DNA of 64,000 nucleotides from Gordonia sp. 'Campus' (GCF_022206305.1 NZ_JAKOIW010000021.1:22244-86243); one strand, 5' to 3'; positions 24,761-34,634 are shown, counted from the first letter of the stretch. A program made the numbers and translations. The notes: generated by a model from the letters alone, not told the origin.

Positions 24761-25720
24761 CTATGCGGCATCCTTGATGATCTGTCGCTGCGCCGTGAAC
24801 ATCTCGGCCAGGTTCTCGGTGACCTCGGGGTCCAGCGCAGGGGGAGAACTGTCGACGGTGTTGTGTGTGACGGAGAACGACACGCCCCGTTCCTCACCGA
24901 TCACGAGGATGCCCGCCAGATTGAGTTCGAAGGCGCCGACCTTGTACGCGCCGGTCATCCGGACCGCCTTGTATCCGCCGTCGATCGGTAGGTCCACCTC
25001 GTCGAGCGTGAGCGCGACCGGGACATCACCCTCGCCGAGAGTCAGGGTGAACGAGGAGCAGGCGGAGAGGATCTCGTCGAAGTCGTCGTACCCATTGTCG
25101 GCGGGTTTGGTGACGTCGGCGCTGTAGTTGTCCAGACCGAACAGGATCTCGCTCGACGACGAGGTCTCGGTGAGCTCGCGTTCGGCTCGTTCGTTGGTGG
25201 TCCGCTGGGAGTTCACCAGCGTTGCGCATTTCTCGTTGTCGACGGTGCTGTCGTCGTCATTCTGATTGCCCGTCTCGGTGGTGAAATCACCGGTGATGTC
25301 CGGGAACTGGTCCTCCGGCAGCACCATCTCGAGCGCCGACGCGGTCGGTACGGAGGGCTCCTCGTCACCGCCGCTCAGGGTCAGGGCCAGCACCACCGCG
25401 ACGACGACGAGAAGTACCAGGACGAGCCCGCCGCCACCGATGAACCACCATTTCTTGCCGCCGCCGGACTTCGGCGGGGGAGGTTGATGGCCGTAGGGCT
25501 GCTGCCCGAACGGTTGTTGACCGAAGGGTTGTTGAGCGTTGGGTTGCTGACCATACGGCTGCTGGCCCGACGGTTGTTGACCATACGGTTGTTGGCCGTA
25601 CGGCTGCTGGCCCGACGGCTGCTGACCATAGGGCTGCTGACCGGCGGGCGGCCATCCGGGTTGCTGCGGCCCCTGCGGACCCATGGCGGTCGGTTGGTTG
25701 GGGTCATAGGGAGTACCCAC
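24761..25720 (-). CDS. Single-pass membrane protein with Gln/Pro-rich repeats and extracytoplasmic domain
   Basis: 319 aa. The N-terminal 80 residues are imperfect [17 protein letters not shown] repeats, then KKWW and one strong TM at about residues 92-115, followed by an acidic linker and a roughly 190-residue exported domain with two cysteines (KCATLV and SACSSF) that may form a disulfide. The layout (low-complexity cytoplasmic tail, TM, globular domain) recurs in mycolata envelope proteins. I cannot name the domain with confidence; it recalls LpqN/PknH-type sensor folds. The GTG start at 25720 gives [13 protein letters not shown]. Confidence 0.8.
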   Translation of the reverse strand: MGTPYDPNQPTAMGPQGPQQPGWPPAGQQPYGQQPSGQQPYGQQPYGQQPSGQQPYGQQPNAQQPFGQQPFGQQPYGHQPPPPKSGGGKKWWFIGGGGLVLVLLVVVAVVLALTLSGGDEEPSVPTASALEMVLPEDQFPDITGDFTTETGNQNDDDSTVDNEKCATLVNSQRTTNERAERELTETSSSSEILFGLDNYSADVTKPADNGYDDFDEILSACSSFTLTLGEGDVPVALTLDEVDLPIDGGYKAVRMTGAYKVGAFELNLAGILVIGEERGVSFSVTHNTVDSSPPALDPEVTENLAEMFTAQRQIIKDAA

Positions 25721-25845
25721 GGTCGGCTCCTCGGGGTCGGGTGACCTGGGGAGACTATCGCGCTCCGGGACCCGCCCCGGAGAGTTTCATGTGACCGAAT
25801 GAGCGCCACGGGCCGGGCCGCCCGGCTCCTGCGGTCACCCACGCC

Positions 25846-26703
25846 TCACGGCCGCGGCACCCCGATCGGGTTGGGAAACGGTATGACTTCCCGATCGACC
25901 AGTGCGCGCGCAAGCGCTGTGAGGATCCCCAGAGTCCACTCCGCGTCGGGAAGTGCACGAACGGTCTGCGCCGCCAGGCGATCGGTGGTGTCCTCGATCG
26001 ACTCGCGCACTGCGATGCCGCGGTCGGTCAGCGCCCCGGCGGGGGTGAGGATGTCTCGTTCGACGAGTTGGCCGCGCGCGTCGTCCCACTGTGCGTCGGT
26101 CCAGCCGCGGTTGGCCTGGATCATGTCCCGGGTGACCCCGCCGTCGGCGATGTGGGTCATCGACGCCTGTAGACCGCTGAGACCCGCGGCGGTGGCCGCG
26201 GCGACGTGACCGTCGCCGCGATGCTCTCGCAAGATCGTGGTGGCCAGCCACAACCGCCGGCACAGGCCGGTGGGCCGGTCCACGGCGCTCCAGGCGCCGG
26301 CGAGTGCGCGCCCGTCCATGCCCAGACCGTCGACGACGCGTTCCAGATTATCGGTGACCCGACGGAGATCGTCGGTTGAACCGGTCGAGATGTGTTCGCC
26401 GAGAACCTGTTCGGCTGCCGACAGGCGCGCTTCGAGGGCCGCCTCCGGGGCGATGCGCGACCAGATCTTGGGAACCGCGCGAGCCACCATCGAGGGCGAG
26501 AATCCGAAGAACAGTGCGGTCACGACCTCGGGTGGGGTGGGTCCGAGCGGTGCGGCCCGACCGGCGAAGTAGCCGTTCCACCAGCCGGTCAGGCCGCTCG
26601 CGGTCATTGCCGCTGCGAACCTCGGATCGAAGTAGCACACGGCGTGGACCGGCTCGTAGGCGCGCCACAACCGCCGTTCAGGATTGTCGTCTCGATTTCT
26701 CAC
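25846..26703 (-). CDS. SCO6745/SalK-like helix-turn-helix protein
   Basis: 285-aa protein resembling the SCO6745 family of actinobacteria. It has an N-terminal ARRLWRAYEPVHAVCYF-type start, GWWNGYFAGRAAPLG, FFGFSPSMVARAVPKIW, and a C-terminal winged-helix-like region (RGWTDAQWDDARGQLVERDIL, LTDRGIAVRESIEDTTDRLA). The biochemical role is unknown. It sits 18 bp before the small acidic protein in the same direction (upstream gene 26722-26940), possibly co-transcribed. Confidence 0.75.
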   Translation of the reverse strand: MRNRDDNPERRLWRAYEPVHAVCYFDPRFAAAMTASGLTGWWNGYFAGRAAPLGPTPPEVVTALFFGFSPSMVARAVPKIWSRIAPEAALEARLSAAEQVLGEHISTGSTDDLRRVTDNLERVVDGLGMDGRALAGAWSAVDRPTGLCRRLWLATTILREHRGDGHVAAATAAGLSGLQASMTHIADGGVTRDMIQANRGWTDAQWDDARGQLVERDILTPAGALTDRGIAVRESIEDTTDRLAAQTVRALPDAEWTLGILTALARALVDREVIPFPNPIGVPRP

Positions 26704-26721
26704 CGACGCCGTACCGTGCGA

Positions 26722-26940
26722 TCAGTCCGCAGCGGGTTCGCCCGGCTCAGCAGCCGATGCTCTCGGGTACTCGTCGGTCTCGTCGGCGTCGACAGGGGTG
26801 GCCTGCTCGGCGACATCGGCGTCGTTGGCGTCGAGCGGTACGGCGGGCGCCTGATCGGTCGCAGGATCGTCCTCGACGGGTTGCCGCTGCTCGATGGCGT
26901 CGGCGTCGCTCGCTTCATTGGGCAGATCGGACTCTGACAT
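26722..26940 (-). CDS. Small acidic conserved hypothetical protein
   Basis: 72-aa, strongly acidic, alanine-rich and likely disordered. It contains DADAIEQRQPVEDD and, later, DVAEQATPVDADE, so the same EQ-x-PV-acidic motif occurs twice. I believe small proteins with this repeated EQxxPV motif are common in actinobacteria, but I know no function. The ATG at 26940 is preceded on the minus strand by GAGGAG about 6 nt away, a strong ribosome-binding site that supports expression. Confidence 0.7.
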   Translation of the reverse strand: MSESDLPNEASDADAIEQRQPVEDDPATDQAPAVPLDANDADVAEQATPVDADETDEYPRASAAEPGEPAAD

Positions 26941-27009
26941 CGGCGATCACTCCTCTCGTGTCCACATGCTTCGCACCTACAGGTCTACCCGAAAGCCGCG
27001 AGCCCTTCC

Positions 27010-28296
27010 TCAGCGCCGCGGTTCGCCGATCCGCACGACGTGCGCCCACTCTGGCGGCGGATCCGGGGTGTGGAAGACCGCGATGCTGGACATACCCGGC
27101 ACGGAAGACCCGGTGAGCGGTGTGTACGCGTACGCCTCCCGGTGGAACAGACCGACGATCGTCCGGCATCCCGGCCGGCGGCTCGGCCACGGGGTGTGAC
27201 CGTCGGTCAGGGCCACCACGACATCGGGCCGGTGTCGCAGGGCGCTCTCGAAGCCGGTGCGCAGGTCGGTGCCCCCGCCGCCGTGGAGCTGTATGTCCTC
27301 CGCCCGGCAGATCGGGTGCACCACCCGCGCGGCGGCATCGCACGACACCACCGACAGGAGGTCGCGCCGACCGCTGACGGCCCGCGAGATCGCAGCGACC
27401 TCGAGCAGCGCGCTCCCCAGTTCGGCATCGCTGACCGATCCCGACGTGTCGATGACGACACTCACCCGGGGCGGCGTCCGTCGCAGGCTCGGCACGATCA
27501 CGCCGGGTAGCGCCGCTGAGCGTCGAGCCGGCCGGCCGTAGGTGTAGTCGTCGCCGACACCCGCCGTCGACACTGCCGTCCTGATGGCCGCGCCCAGGAG
27601 GGCCTGCCACGGCTGTGGCGGGTGAATGGCCTCGCGTGCCCATCGCCGCCAGCCGGCCGGCGCCGAGCCGGGACGGTCGGAGATCGACCTCGCGACGGCG
27701 AAACGCACCGCGTCGCGCTGCTGCTCACCGAGACCATCCGCTCCGTCGGGACCCAGTTCCCACGCGCGGTCCCATCCGTCCGCACCGCTGCCGCATTCGA
27801 CCCAGCACATCTGGTCGGTGGCAGGCCCGAGACTGAACTGACGGAGATAGTCCTCCATCAGTTCGCCCGCGGGCAGTTCGAGCATCTTCGGACGGATGGC
27901 GTCGACGGGGGTGACCAACCCGTTTCCGTAGGCGTCGTCGTTGATCTCGAAGTCGGCCGCGATGTTCATGCGGAGCCGCTCCGACGGGCCATTCAGTCCG
28001 TGGGCGCGGGCGTAGCGGTCGCTGCGTCCGTGATGATCGCGGAGAAGGTGGGAGACCAGGTGCACCAGATGAGCGGCGATCTCCTCCTCGGGCCGAGCGG
28101 CGACGAAGGCGGGCGAGAGATAGCACCGCCAGTAGCGGTCCACGCTCATGGCGGGTACGCGCGACGTCTCGACGATGTGCAGTGCATGGAGCGCGGTCGC
28201 CATGTACGGCCTGGCGCGAACCGCGTGCAGGCGCGCGGCATACACCTTGTCCGACAATCGCATCGGGGTGTGGGCCGGGGTGTGGGCCGACGTCAT
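27010..28296 (-). CDS. VWA-like domain metallopeptidase-fold protein (DUF2201 type)
   Basis: 428 aa. The N-terminal half has a putative metallopeptidase-like region (HLVHLVSHLLRDHHGRSDR, where HxxxH is visible; NIAADFEIND). The C-terminal half is a VWA-like fold with the MIDAS start VSVVIDTSGSVSD, a later GGGGTDLRTGFESAL and VVALTDGHTPWP. Such proteins act with MoxR-type ATPases, probably as metal-dependent adaptors or chaperones. Its start overlaps the MoxR stop by 4 bp. It is the second gene of a MoxR-VWA pair. Confidence 0.87.
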   Translation of the reverse strand: MTSAHTPAHTPMRLSDKVYAARLHAVRARPYMATALHALHIVETSRVPAMSVDRYWRCYLSPAFVAARPEEEIAAHLVHLVSHLLRDHHGRSDRYARAHGLNGPSERLRMNIAADFEINDDAYGNGLVTPVDAIRPKMLELPAGELMEDYLRQFSLGPATDQMCWVECGSGADGWDRAWELGPDGADGLGEQQRDAVRFAVARSISDRPGSAPAGWRRWAREAIHPPQPWQALLGAAIRTAVSTAGVGDDYTYGRPARRSAALPGVIVPSLRRTPPRVSVVIDTSGSVSDAELGSALLEVAAISRAVSGRRDLLSVVSCDAAARVVHPICRAEDIQLHGGGGTDLRTGFESALRHRPDVVVALTDGHTPWPSRRPGCRTIVGLFHREAYAYTPLTGSSVPGMSSIAVFHTPDPPPEWAHVVRIGEPRR

Positions 28297-29522
28297 CGCA
28301 CAGCGGTCGCACGAACGTCGGCCTCGTCGGCAGCCCGCGAGACCGACACCACCCCGGCCAACTGGTCGATGGCGTCGGGAACCTCCCAGTCGTCACGTCG
28401 CAGGGTGGCCAGCGTCGTCGCAGGCACCACCACCAGGTCGGGCGCTCCGGAGCTTGCGGCGCGGGCGAGGACCTCCCATGCCGCGTCCCACCGGGGCCTG
28501 TCGGGATGGCGCCGGACAGCGGCGACCACGGCGTCGAGTGTTGCCTGGCGCAGGTCGCCTCGCTCGGGTAGCTCGGCCGCCGACGGATCGGCCAGCAGTA
28601 GTTCGGGATCCGGGAGGTCCATGTGATCGATACTCGCCAGCAACTCGAAACCGGGTCCGTCGCCGACCGCGCCGCGAATCAACAACGACAGGACATCGGC
28701 CGATGCCGATGAGGCGGTGGCGAACGCGATCAATCGGATCGTCGCGTCCCAGCTCCGCGGTGAGGGCCATGCGCCGCCGCGGCGGGTCTGGCTGCCCGGA
28801 AGCTGATGCACCAGCGCGGGCCGGGCCGCGAGCAGGGTGCACACGGCACGTCGAGCGAATTCGACCGCGGCGGGGAATTTCTCCGGGTCCAGGGTCGGCA
28901 GCTTCGCGTGCGGCCACGTGCCGCCCAGGCCACGTACGACGACGTCGTGGTCGTGGGTCCAGTGCAGGTGGACGAAACGGTTGGCCAGCGGTGCGCTCAG
29001 CTCCCATCCGTCTGCCGCCGACGACGGTGGATTGGCCGCGGCGACTATGCGCACACCCGCAGGGAGTTGTAGTGTGCCGACGCGCCTTTCGAGGACCAGC
29101 CGCAACAACGCCGCCTGTACCGCGGGGGGAGCCGTGGACAATTCGTCGAGGAACAACAGCCCCCGGCCGGCGTCGGCGAGGCGGACCGCCCAGTCGGGTG
29201 GTGCCATCGGCACCCCACGTGATGCGGGGTCGTCGCCGACGACCGGAAGCCCGGAGAAGTCGGACGGCTCGTGGACGCTCGCGATGACGGTGGTCAGTGG
29301 CATGTCGAGGGAGTCGGCGAGTTGTGTGAGCGCTGCGGTCTTGCCGATTCCGGGTTCGCCCCACAGCAGCACGGGCAGGTCGGCGGCCACGGCCAGCGCG
29401 AGTGCTTCGAGTTGATCGTGGCGGCGAGGTTCGCCGGTCACCGCGCCGAGGAGCGCCAGCAATTCATCGGCGGTCTCGAGCTCGTCGATGAGGGGGATCG
29501 TGGTTCCAAAGTGTGGAGACAT
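28293..29522 (-). CDS. MoxR-like AAA+ ATPase
   Basis: 409-aa AAA+ ATPase with Walker A WGEPGIGKTA near residue 54, Walker B GLLFLDELSTAPPAVQ, sensor 1 VAAANPP and an arginine finger region LANRFVHLHW. MoxR ATPases remodel or activate partner complexes together with VWA proteins. It precedes the VWA gene with a 4-bp overlap and follows a 461-aa protein of unknown function by 85 bp. The ATG at 29522 fits the family. Confidence 0.9.
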   Translation of the reverse strand: MSPHFGTTIPLIDELETADELLALLGAVTGEPRRHDQLEALALAVAADLPVLLWGEPGIGKTAALTQLADSLDMPLTTVIASVHEPSDFSGLPVVGDDPASRGVPMAPPDWAVRLADAGRGLLFLDELSTAPPAVQAALLRLVLERRVGTLQLPAGVRIVAAANPPSSAADGWELSAPLANRFVHLHWTHDHDVVVRGLGGTWPHAKLPTLDPEKFPAAVEFARRAVCTLLAARPALVHQLPGSQTRRGGAWPSPRSWDATIRLIAFATASSASADVLSLLIRGAVGDGPGFELLASIDHMDLPDPELLLADPSAAELPERGDLRQATLDAVVAAVRRHPDRPRWDAAWEVLARAASSGAPDLVVVPATTLATLRRDDWEVPDAIDQLAGVVSVSRAADEADVRATAVR

Positions 29523-29607
29523 GGTTCACCTAGGGGTTCGAAGGATGAGCAATCGGAGATGAGAGTCAGAGATGTGCCCGCGCGGGAGTGCAGCGGGTGG
29601 ATACGGG

Positions 29608-30993
29608 TCAGCCGTGGGTGGCGTGCCGCGGATGGGCACGCCGCCGCCTGCCGGTGCGGTGATGCCCGCCGGCAATGTGCGGAAGCGGCTGTGCCGCAGC
29701 GGTGGTCGAACCGGAACGGTATGCGTCGTACGTCTCCCGCTGGAGCCGAAAGTGCTCGAGCGCGTCCCGCAGCGGCCCGTCCCGCAGACCCGCGTCAGGG
29801 CCGAGGAGTCCCTCGACTGTCGCCAATGCGCCCTCGATGTCACCGAAGTCGAGGCGGTCTCGAACTCCGGCGAGGCAGTCCGGTTCGCGGTGGGCCCGAT
29901 CAATGGCTTGGAGGCAGGGGAGAGGCGTGCCGGTCAGGGCGGTCAGCATCTCCTCGCGACGGATCTCGTCGCGATCATGGTCAAGGGCGGACAGCACACC
30001 GTCGGCGAGTCCGATGCGGTGTGGCTCCCCGCGGCATTCGACGACCCGGAAAAAGTTGTCGGGTGGTGCGGCACGATCGACCGGTGGCGGGCGGAACTCC
30101 GGCACGAGCGCGGCGGCCACAAGCGGGTGCAACCGATCAGGGGTGATCGCCCCGCATCGGAGTAAGTCGAGGTCGGGCAGGGTCTGGGTGGCGGCGTCGG
30201 GCAGGACCGGCAGGGGTACCAGCCGGTCGGTGGGAACGCCGGTCGCCCAGTACATCTCGGGTGGATCTCCGTCGTCCAGGATGAGGTCGCGCCGCGTGCC
30301 CAGGCGAATGCGGACCCGCCCGGTGCGGTGGCCTTCTGCGCGACGAAGGATGGCGGCTTCGGCCGCCCACCGATCGAGAGCGAAACCCGCGGGGATTCCG
30401 GGCGGCTGCCCGGTCCTGAGGATGGTCTCCGAACACGTTGCACCCGAACGCATCCGAAGTTCGTCGATGTGGCGCACATCCCACAGATGCCGGTGCAAGT
30501 CCAGCCGGAATCTCCTGTCGGGCCGTGGATGGGGATGCGGGTCGGGCTGTCGCCCATCCCACACCGCCAGCGAGAACCGCTGACCGGCGTCGGCCCAGGC
30601 GGGTGGGGTTCGGGCCACGAGATACACCGAACCTGTTGTGGCGAAACGTATGTCGCAGTCGGGCGCGTACCGCGTCAACGCAATTGTCAGGCCCGGACGA
30701 AGCCGGCCGGCCGGCGAGATCCGAGGTAGATGCCATCGCAGGAGGTCGGGAGCGAAGTGGCGGAGGTCGTCTTCGATCTGCTCGGCGATGGCGTGGCCGT
30801 GGCGGCGCCGGATCTGGGTGAGATCGATGTCTGGATCGACATTCGCTGCGTCGCATGCTCCTGTCCAGTCACCGGAAAGGCGTCTGGAGGTGGCATTTTC
30901 GATCATGGAGGGCGGTACCGCGAAGTCGCGTACACGTACCCAGAAGGAGAGTCGGGGAGGGATTCCAGTCGTGGTCGGAAGGTGCATCAGCAC
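29608..30993 (-). CDS. Conserved protein of unknown function linked to MoxR/VWA genes
   Basis: 461 aa, no domain I can name. The N-terminus (RDFAVPPSMIENATSRRLSG, DWTGACDAANVD, RHFAPDLLRWHLPR) is of a kind I have seen in large Streptomyces proteins next to MoxR-VWA genes. The rest is rich in Arg and Pro, and the final 25 residues are very basic and histidine-rich. The frame begins with GTG CTG ATG, so the start may be 30993 or 30987. Same direction as, and 85 bp before, moxR, so it may belong to one transcription unit and supply a substrate or adaptor. Confidence 0.7.
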   Translation of the reverse strand: MLMHLPTTTGIPPRLSFWVRVRDFAVPPSMIENATSRRLSGDWTGACDAANVDPDIDLTQIRRRHGHAIAEQIEDDLRHFAPDLLRWHLPRISPAGRLRPGLTIALTRYAPDCDIRFATTGSVYLVARTPPAWADAGQRFSLAVWDGRQPDPHPHPRPDRRFRLDLHRHLWDVRHIDELRMRSGATCSETILRTGQPPGIPAGFALDRWAAEAAILRRAEGHRTGRVRIRLGTRRDLILDDGDPPEMYWATGVPTDRLVPLPVLPDAATQTLPDLDLLRCGAITPDRLHPLVAAALVPEFRPPPVDRAAPPDNFFRVVECRGEPHRIGLADGVLSALDHDRDEIRREEMLTALTGTPLPCLQAIDRAHREPDCLAGVRDRLDFGDIEGALATVEGLLGPDAGLRDGPLRDALEHFRLQRETYDAYRSGSTTAAAQPLPHIAGGHHRTGRRRRAHPRHATHG

Positions 30994-31116
30994 ACACCGC
31001 GCACGACGTGGACCCCCGATCTTTGTTCAGAGTGAGTCATCACCCGTCGAAATATACCGTGCCGCAGTCGTCTTGGCCAGAGGGGGTGCCTCGGGGCCGG
31101 TTGACGCGAGTGACCG

Positions 31117-31557
31117 TCAGCCGACCGCCCTGGCGACGAGGGTGGCGATGGTCTTCTCGGCCTGGGCGTCCACCGAGCTGACGGCATACGACGACGGCCA
31201 GAAACCGCCGTCGTCGAGGTTCGCGTTCGGCGTGAAGCCGAAGGTGGAGTAGCGCTCCTTGTCGTCGTGTCCGCTGCGGAAGAAGCACACGACCTTGCCC
31301 TTGAGCGCATACGCCGGTTGCCCGTACCAGAGCTTGGGTGCGAGGTCCGGGGCGGTCGTGGTGACGATGGCGTGAATCCGTTCGGCGAGTGCACGGTCGG
31401 TCGGGTCCATCCCCTCGATCTTCGCGAGCACATCGAGTTCTTCGGCGGCCTTCTTGTTGCCCCGCCCGCGGGTTTTCTCCTTCTCGAGTTCGGCGGCACG
31501 CTCCTTCATCGCAGTGCGTTCCTGTTCGGTGAAGCCTCCCGATGTGCTCAAGCGCAT
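31117..31557 (-). CDS. DUF1801 / YdhG-like protein
   Basis: 146-aa cytoplasmic protein. The N-terminal 45 residues are charged and helical (EQERTAMKERAAELEKEK), followed by a DUF1801-type domain (IHAIVTTTAPDLAPKLWYGQPAYALKGKVVCFFRSG, written here in parts, then YSTFGFTPNANLDDG). The domain family includes frataxin-like iron-binding YdhG, but a function here is not established. The ATG at 31557 is preferred because residues upstream look non-coding. It stands alone between two unrelated genes. Confidence 0.8.
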   Translation of the reverse strand: MRLSTSGGFTEQERTAMKERAAELEKEKTRGRGNKKAAEELDVLAKIEGMDPTDRALAERIHAIVTTTAPDLAPKLWYGQPAYALKGKVVCFFRSGHDDKERYSTFGFTPNANLDDGGFWPSSYAVSSVDAQAEKTIATLVARAVG

Positions 31558-31680
31558 TCCCCTTCGTGGTCTGGACAGATCGGTCCCTGGTCGAGTTGTC
31601 GCCTCGGGTGAGGCGTTGACCACGCTAGTTCGCGACGACGGCGTCGTGCTTCTTCATTCGTGACCGCTTCGCGTGTCGTC

Positions 31681-32880
31681 TCACACCCGCCCGCGCAGGA
31701 TCGCGTTCCAGTAGAGGCGCGGGAGCGCGTAGCGGTCGAAAGCCCAGGCACTCCGCCGGGGCTTGAGCGGGTCGATGACCGACGGCAGCGACGAGGTGAT
31801 GGTGCCGTCGCGGTCGAATTCCGCGGCGATGAGGTGGTGGGCGTCGGTGGCGATCGGCGCAACCGTGTATCCGTCGTAGCTGTCGAGCTGCTCACCGGCC
31901 CGAGCTGCGGCCAGGTTGTCGGCGAGCACCGCGATCTGGCGTCGTAACCCGCCGCCCGACGGGTCGGTCGCGATCGCCGCGCCGTCGCCGGCCGCCCAGA
32001 TGGACGGATAAATACGGTGGCGAAGGGTGTGGGGGTCGATGTCGACGAGACCGTGTCTGCCCTCGGCGGCGAGCCCCGAGTGCGCCACGATGTCCGGACC
32101 GCGGAACGGTGGGACGAGGTGCAGCATGTCGTAGTGCACCTGCTCGGTGCTGCCGTCGGTCACCACAGTGACACGTCGGTCGACGGGATGAAGGCGCACC
32201 TCGCTGTCGAGCAGGACCCGGACGCCGAGTTCGTCCAGACAGTCGGTGAGTCGCGCGTCGAGACCGTCGACGCCGAGCAGTCGGGGGCGGTCGACGACGA
32301 GCGTGATGTCGAGCGTGTCCAGGATTCCGGTGCGACGCCAGTGCGCAGCCGCGAGGAACAGCGGCTTGTAGGTGGTGCCGGTGCAACTGACTGGCGGCCG
32401 TGGAACGGTGAACACCGCGCTCCCGCCGCGGGGCATGGACGTCACGGCGTTCCAGGTCTGTTCGGCACGATCGAGATAGTTGCTGCCCACCGCCGGGTCG
32501 GCGATCGCGAGGTCGATTCCGGGCATCGCGTTCTGATCGGGAACCAGACCCACGGCCAGGATCAGATCGCGATAACCGACATCGACTCCGGAAGCGCAAC
32601 GTACCGTACGGCTGTCGGCGTCGACGACGACAGCCGTATCACGTAGCCAGGTCACTCCGTCGGGTGTGACCGAGCGCTGGGTGCGTTCGGCGTCGTTCAG
32701 GGTCGCCTGTCCGCCGCCGACATAGGAGAGGAGAGGGCGGTAGGTGTGCACGGCCTGTGGTTCGATCACGGCTACGTCGGTGATGCCGAGGCGTCGAAGA
32801 CGTGCCGCCGCACTGAGGCCGGCGTTCCCGCCGCCGACGATGACGACGTCGAAGTGCCGGGTCTCGCGAGTTGAGGTCAT
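31681..32880 (-). CDS. FAD-dependent pyridine-nucleotide oxidoreductase, SQR-like
   Basis: 399-aa flavoprotein. The N-terminal Rossmann motif is VVIVGGGNAGLSAA, and a second FAD motif lies near the C-terminus (IYPSIWAAGDGAA). The segment RPPVSCTGTTYKPLF carries a conserved-type cysteine where sulfide:quinone reductases have one, and RDLILAVGL matches the family. A sulfide:quinone oxidoreductase or related type II NADH-dehydrogenase-like enzyme at the membrane is the best reading; the electron donor is uncertain. The ATG at 32880 is divergent from the ABC-F gene. Confidence 0.82.
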   Translation of the reverse strand: MTSTRETRHFDVVIVGGGNAGLSAAARLRRLGITDVAVIEPQAVHTYRPLLSYVGGGQATLNDAERTQRSVTPDGVTWLRDTAVVVDADSRTVRCASGVDVGYRDLILAVGLVPDQNAMPGIDLAIADPAVGSNYLDRAEQTWNAVTSMPRGGSAVFTVPRPPVSCTGTTYKPLFLAAAHWRRTGILDTLDITLVVDRPRLLGVDGLDARLTDCLDELGVRVLLDSEVRLHPVDRRVTVVTDGSTEQVHYDMLHLVPPFRGPDIVAHSGLAAEGRHGLVDIDPHTLRHRIYPSIWAAGDGAAIATDPSGGGLRRQIAVLADNLAAARAGEQLDSYDGYTVAPIATDAHHLIAAEFDRDGTITSSLPSVIDPLKPRRSAWAFDRYALPRLYWNAILRGRV

Positions 32881-32967
32881 GACGCGGGGTACCCGGCCGA
32901 GGACGCCGGAAAACGCGCGTTGTTTCCCGGGTCGGGCTCCCGTACGGGGTGGTGCGACCATGGACCG

Positions 32968-34632
32968 ATGACCGCCACGCTCGTCGCCAAGGACGTCGCC
33001 GGGGGATACGCCCACCGCGTCCTGTTCGATCACCTCGACCTCACCGTCGCTCCCGGCGACGTGATCGGTGTCGTCGGCGCGAACGGAGCGGGCAAGACGA
33101 CGCTGTTGAGGGTTCTGGCAGGCGACCTCCCTCCGCTGGAGGGGTCTGTCGGTTGTGCCCCGGCCGACGCTTTTGTGGGATGGCTCCCACAGGAGCACGA
33201 GCGTGTCCCCGGTGAGGTCGTCCGGGACTACGTCGCGCGCCGCACGGGTTGCGCGGCGGCGACACGGGCGATGGATGCGGCCGCCGATGCACTCGCCGAT
33301 CCCGACGCGAACACCGCCGCGGGCGACCCGGCCGACGTGTATGCGACCGCACTCGACCATTGGCTGGCGACGGGCGCCGCCGACCTCGACGAGCGACTGC
33401 CCGCGGTGCTCGCCGATCTCGGGCTAGGGGACGGCGTCATCAGCCCGGACACCACCCTCATGACGGAGCTGTCCGGCGGCCAGGCCGCCCGGGTGGGACT
33501 CGCCGCGCTGCTGTGCTCACGCTTCGACATCGTGCTGCTCGACGAGCCGACCAACGACCTCGACCTCGACGGCCTCGCCCGGCTCGAGGAGGTCGTCACG
33601 GGCATGCGCGGCGGTGTCGTTCTGGTGAGTCACGACCGAGAGTTCCTGGCGCGCAGTGTGACCCGGGTCCTCGAGCTCGATCTCGCGCAGCACACCAACA
33701 CGGTGTACGGCGGCGGTTACGACAGCTATCTCGAGGAACGGGCGGTGGCGCGGCGCCACAAGCGCGAGGAGTACGACGAGTTCGCGGCGAAGAAGGCCGA
33801 CCTCGTCGCACGGGCCCGAACGCAACGGGAATGGTCGAGTCAGGGTGTCCGCAACGCCATGCGCAAGGCTCCGGACAACGACAAGGTACGACGCCGCGCC
33901 GCCACCGAATCCAGCGAGAAGCAGGCCCAGAAGGTCCGGCAGATGGAGAGCCGGATCGCGCGTCTGGAAGAAGTCGCCGAGCCACGCAAGGAGTGGGTCC
34001 TCGAGTTCACCATCGGGGCCGCACCCCGCTCGAGTTCGGTGGTGGCCACCCTCAACAATGCTGTTGTCCACCAGGGAGAGTTCGTGCTCGGCCCGGTCTC
34101 ACTGCAGGTGAATGCGGGGGACCGCATCGGCATCACCGGCCACAACGGCGCAGGTAAGACCACGCTGTTGCGTCTGCTGCTCGGTCGCGTCGAACCGCAA
34201 GACGGAACCGCCCACCTCGGCGCGAACATCGCGGTCGGCGAGATCGACCAGGCCCGCGGCCAGTTCACCGGTCCCACGCCGCTCGCCGAACGCTTCGAGG
34301 CCCTCGTCCCCGACTACTCCACCGCGGACGTGCGTACGCTGCTCGCCAAGTTCGGTCTGCGAGCAGACCACGTCGACCGCCCGGTGGGGGAGCTGTCTCC
34401 CGGCGAACGGACCCGGGCCGGACTCGCGCTCCTGCAGGCGCGCGGCATCAACGTGCTCGTGCTCGACGAGCCGACCAACCATCTCGACCTACCGGCGATC
34501 GAGCAGCTCGAATCCGCGCTCGACTCCTTCGACGGCGCAGTGCTTCTCGTGACCCACGATCGGCGCATGCTGCAGAACGTCCGCGTCGACCGGCACTGGG
34601 ACGTCGACGGCGGCCGGGTCACCGAGCGCTGA
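32968..34632 (+). CDS. ABC-F family ATPase
   Basis: 554-aa soluble protein with two ABC domains and no membrane segments. Walker A motifs are GANGAGKTT near residue 35 and GHNGAGKTT near 393. The signatures are LSGGQ and LSPGE, and the Walker B motifs are VLLDEPTND and VLDEPTNHLD. A charged linker of about 80 residues (KREEYDEFAAKKADLVARAR) joins them. ABC-F proteins act on ribosomes, in translation control or antibiotic protection; which one cannot be told here. The ATG at 32968 starts the first domain normally. Confidence 0.92.
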   Translation: MTATLVAKDVAGGYAHRVLFDHLDLTVAPGDVIGVVGANGAGKTTLLRVLAGDLPPLEGSVGCAPADAFVGWLPQEHERVPGEVVRDYVARRTGCAAATRAMDAAADALADPDANTAAGDPADVYATALDHWLATGAADLDERLPAVLADLGLGDGVISPDTTLMTELSGGQAARVGLAALLCSRFDIVLLDEPTNDLDLDGLARLEEVVTGMRGGVVLVSHDREFLARSVTRVLELDLAQHTNTVYGGGYDSYLEERAVARRHKREEYDEFAAKKADLVARARTQREWSSQGVRNAMRKAPDNDKVRRRAATESSEKQAQKVRQMESRIARLEEVAEPRKEWVLEFTIGAAPRSSSVVATLNNAVVHQGEFVLGPVSLQVNAGDRIGITGHNGAGKTTLLRLLLGRVEPQDGTAHLGANIAVGEIDQARGQFTGPTPLAERFEALVPDYSTADVRTLLAKFGLRADHVDRPVGELSPGERTRAGLALLQARGINVLVLDEPTNHLDLPAIEQLESALDSFDGAVLLVTHDRRMLQNVRVDRHWDVDGGRVTER

Positions 34633-34634
34633 GG

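Noticed and set aside
31681..33360. Longer start for the SQR-like protein (up to 33360)
   Set aside because: The extension is antisense to the ABC-F gene; the ATG at 32880 begins directly before the Rossmann motif.
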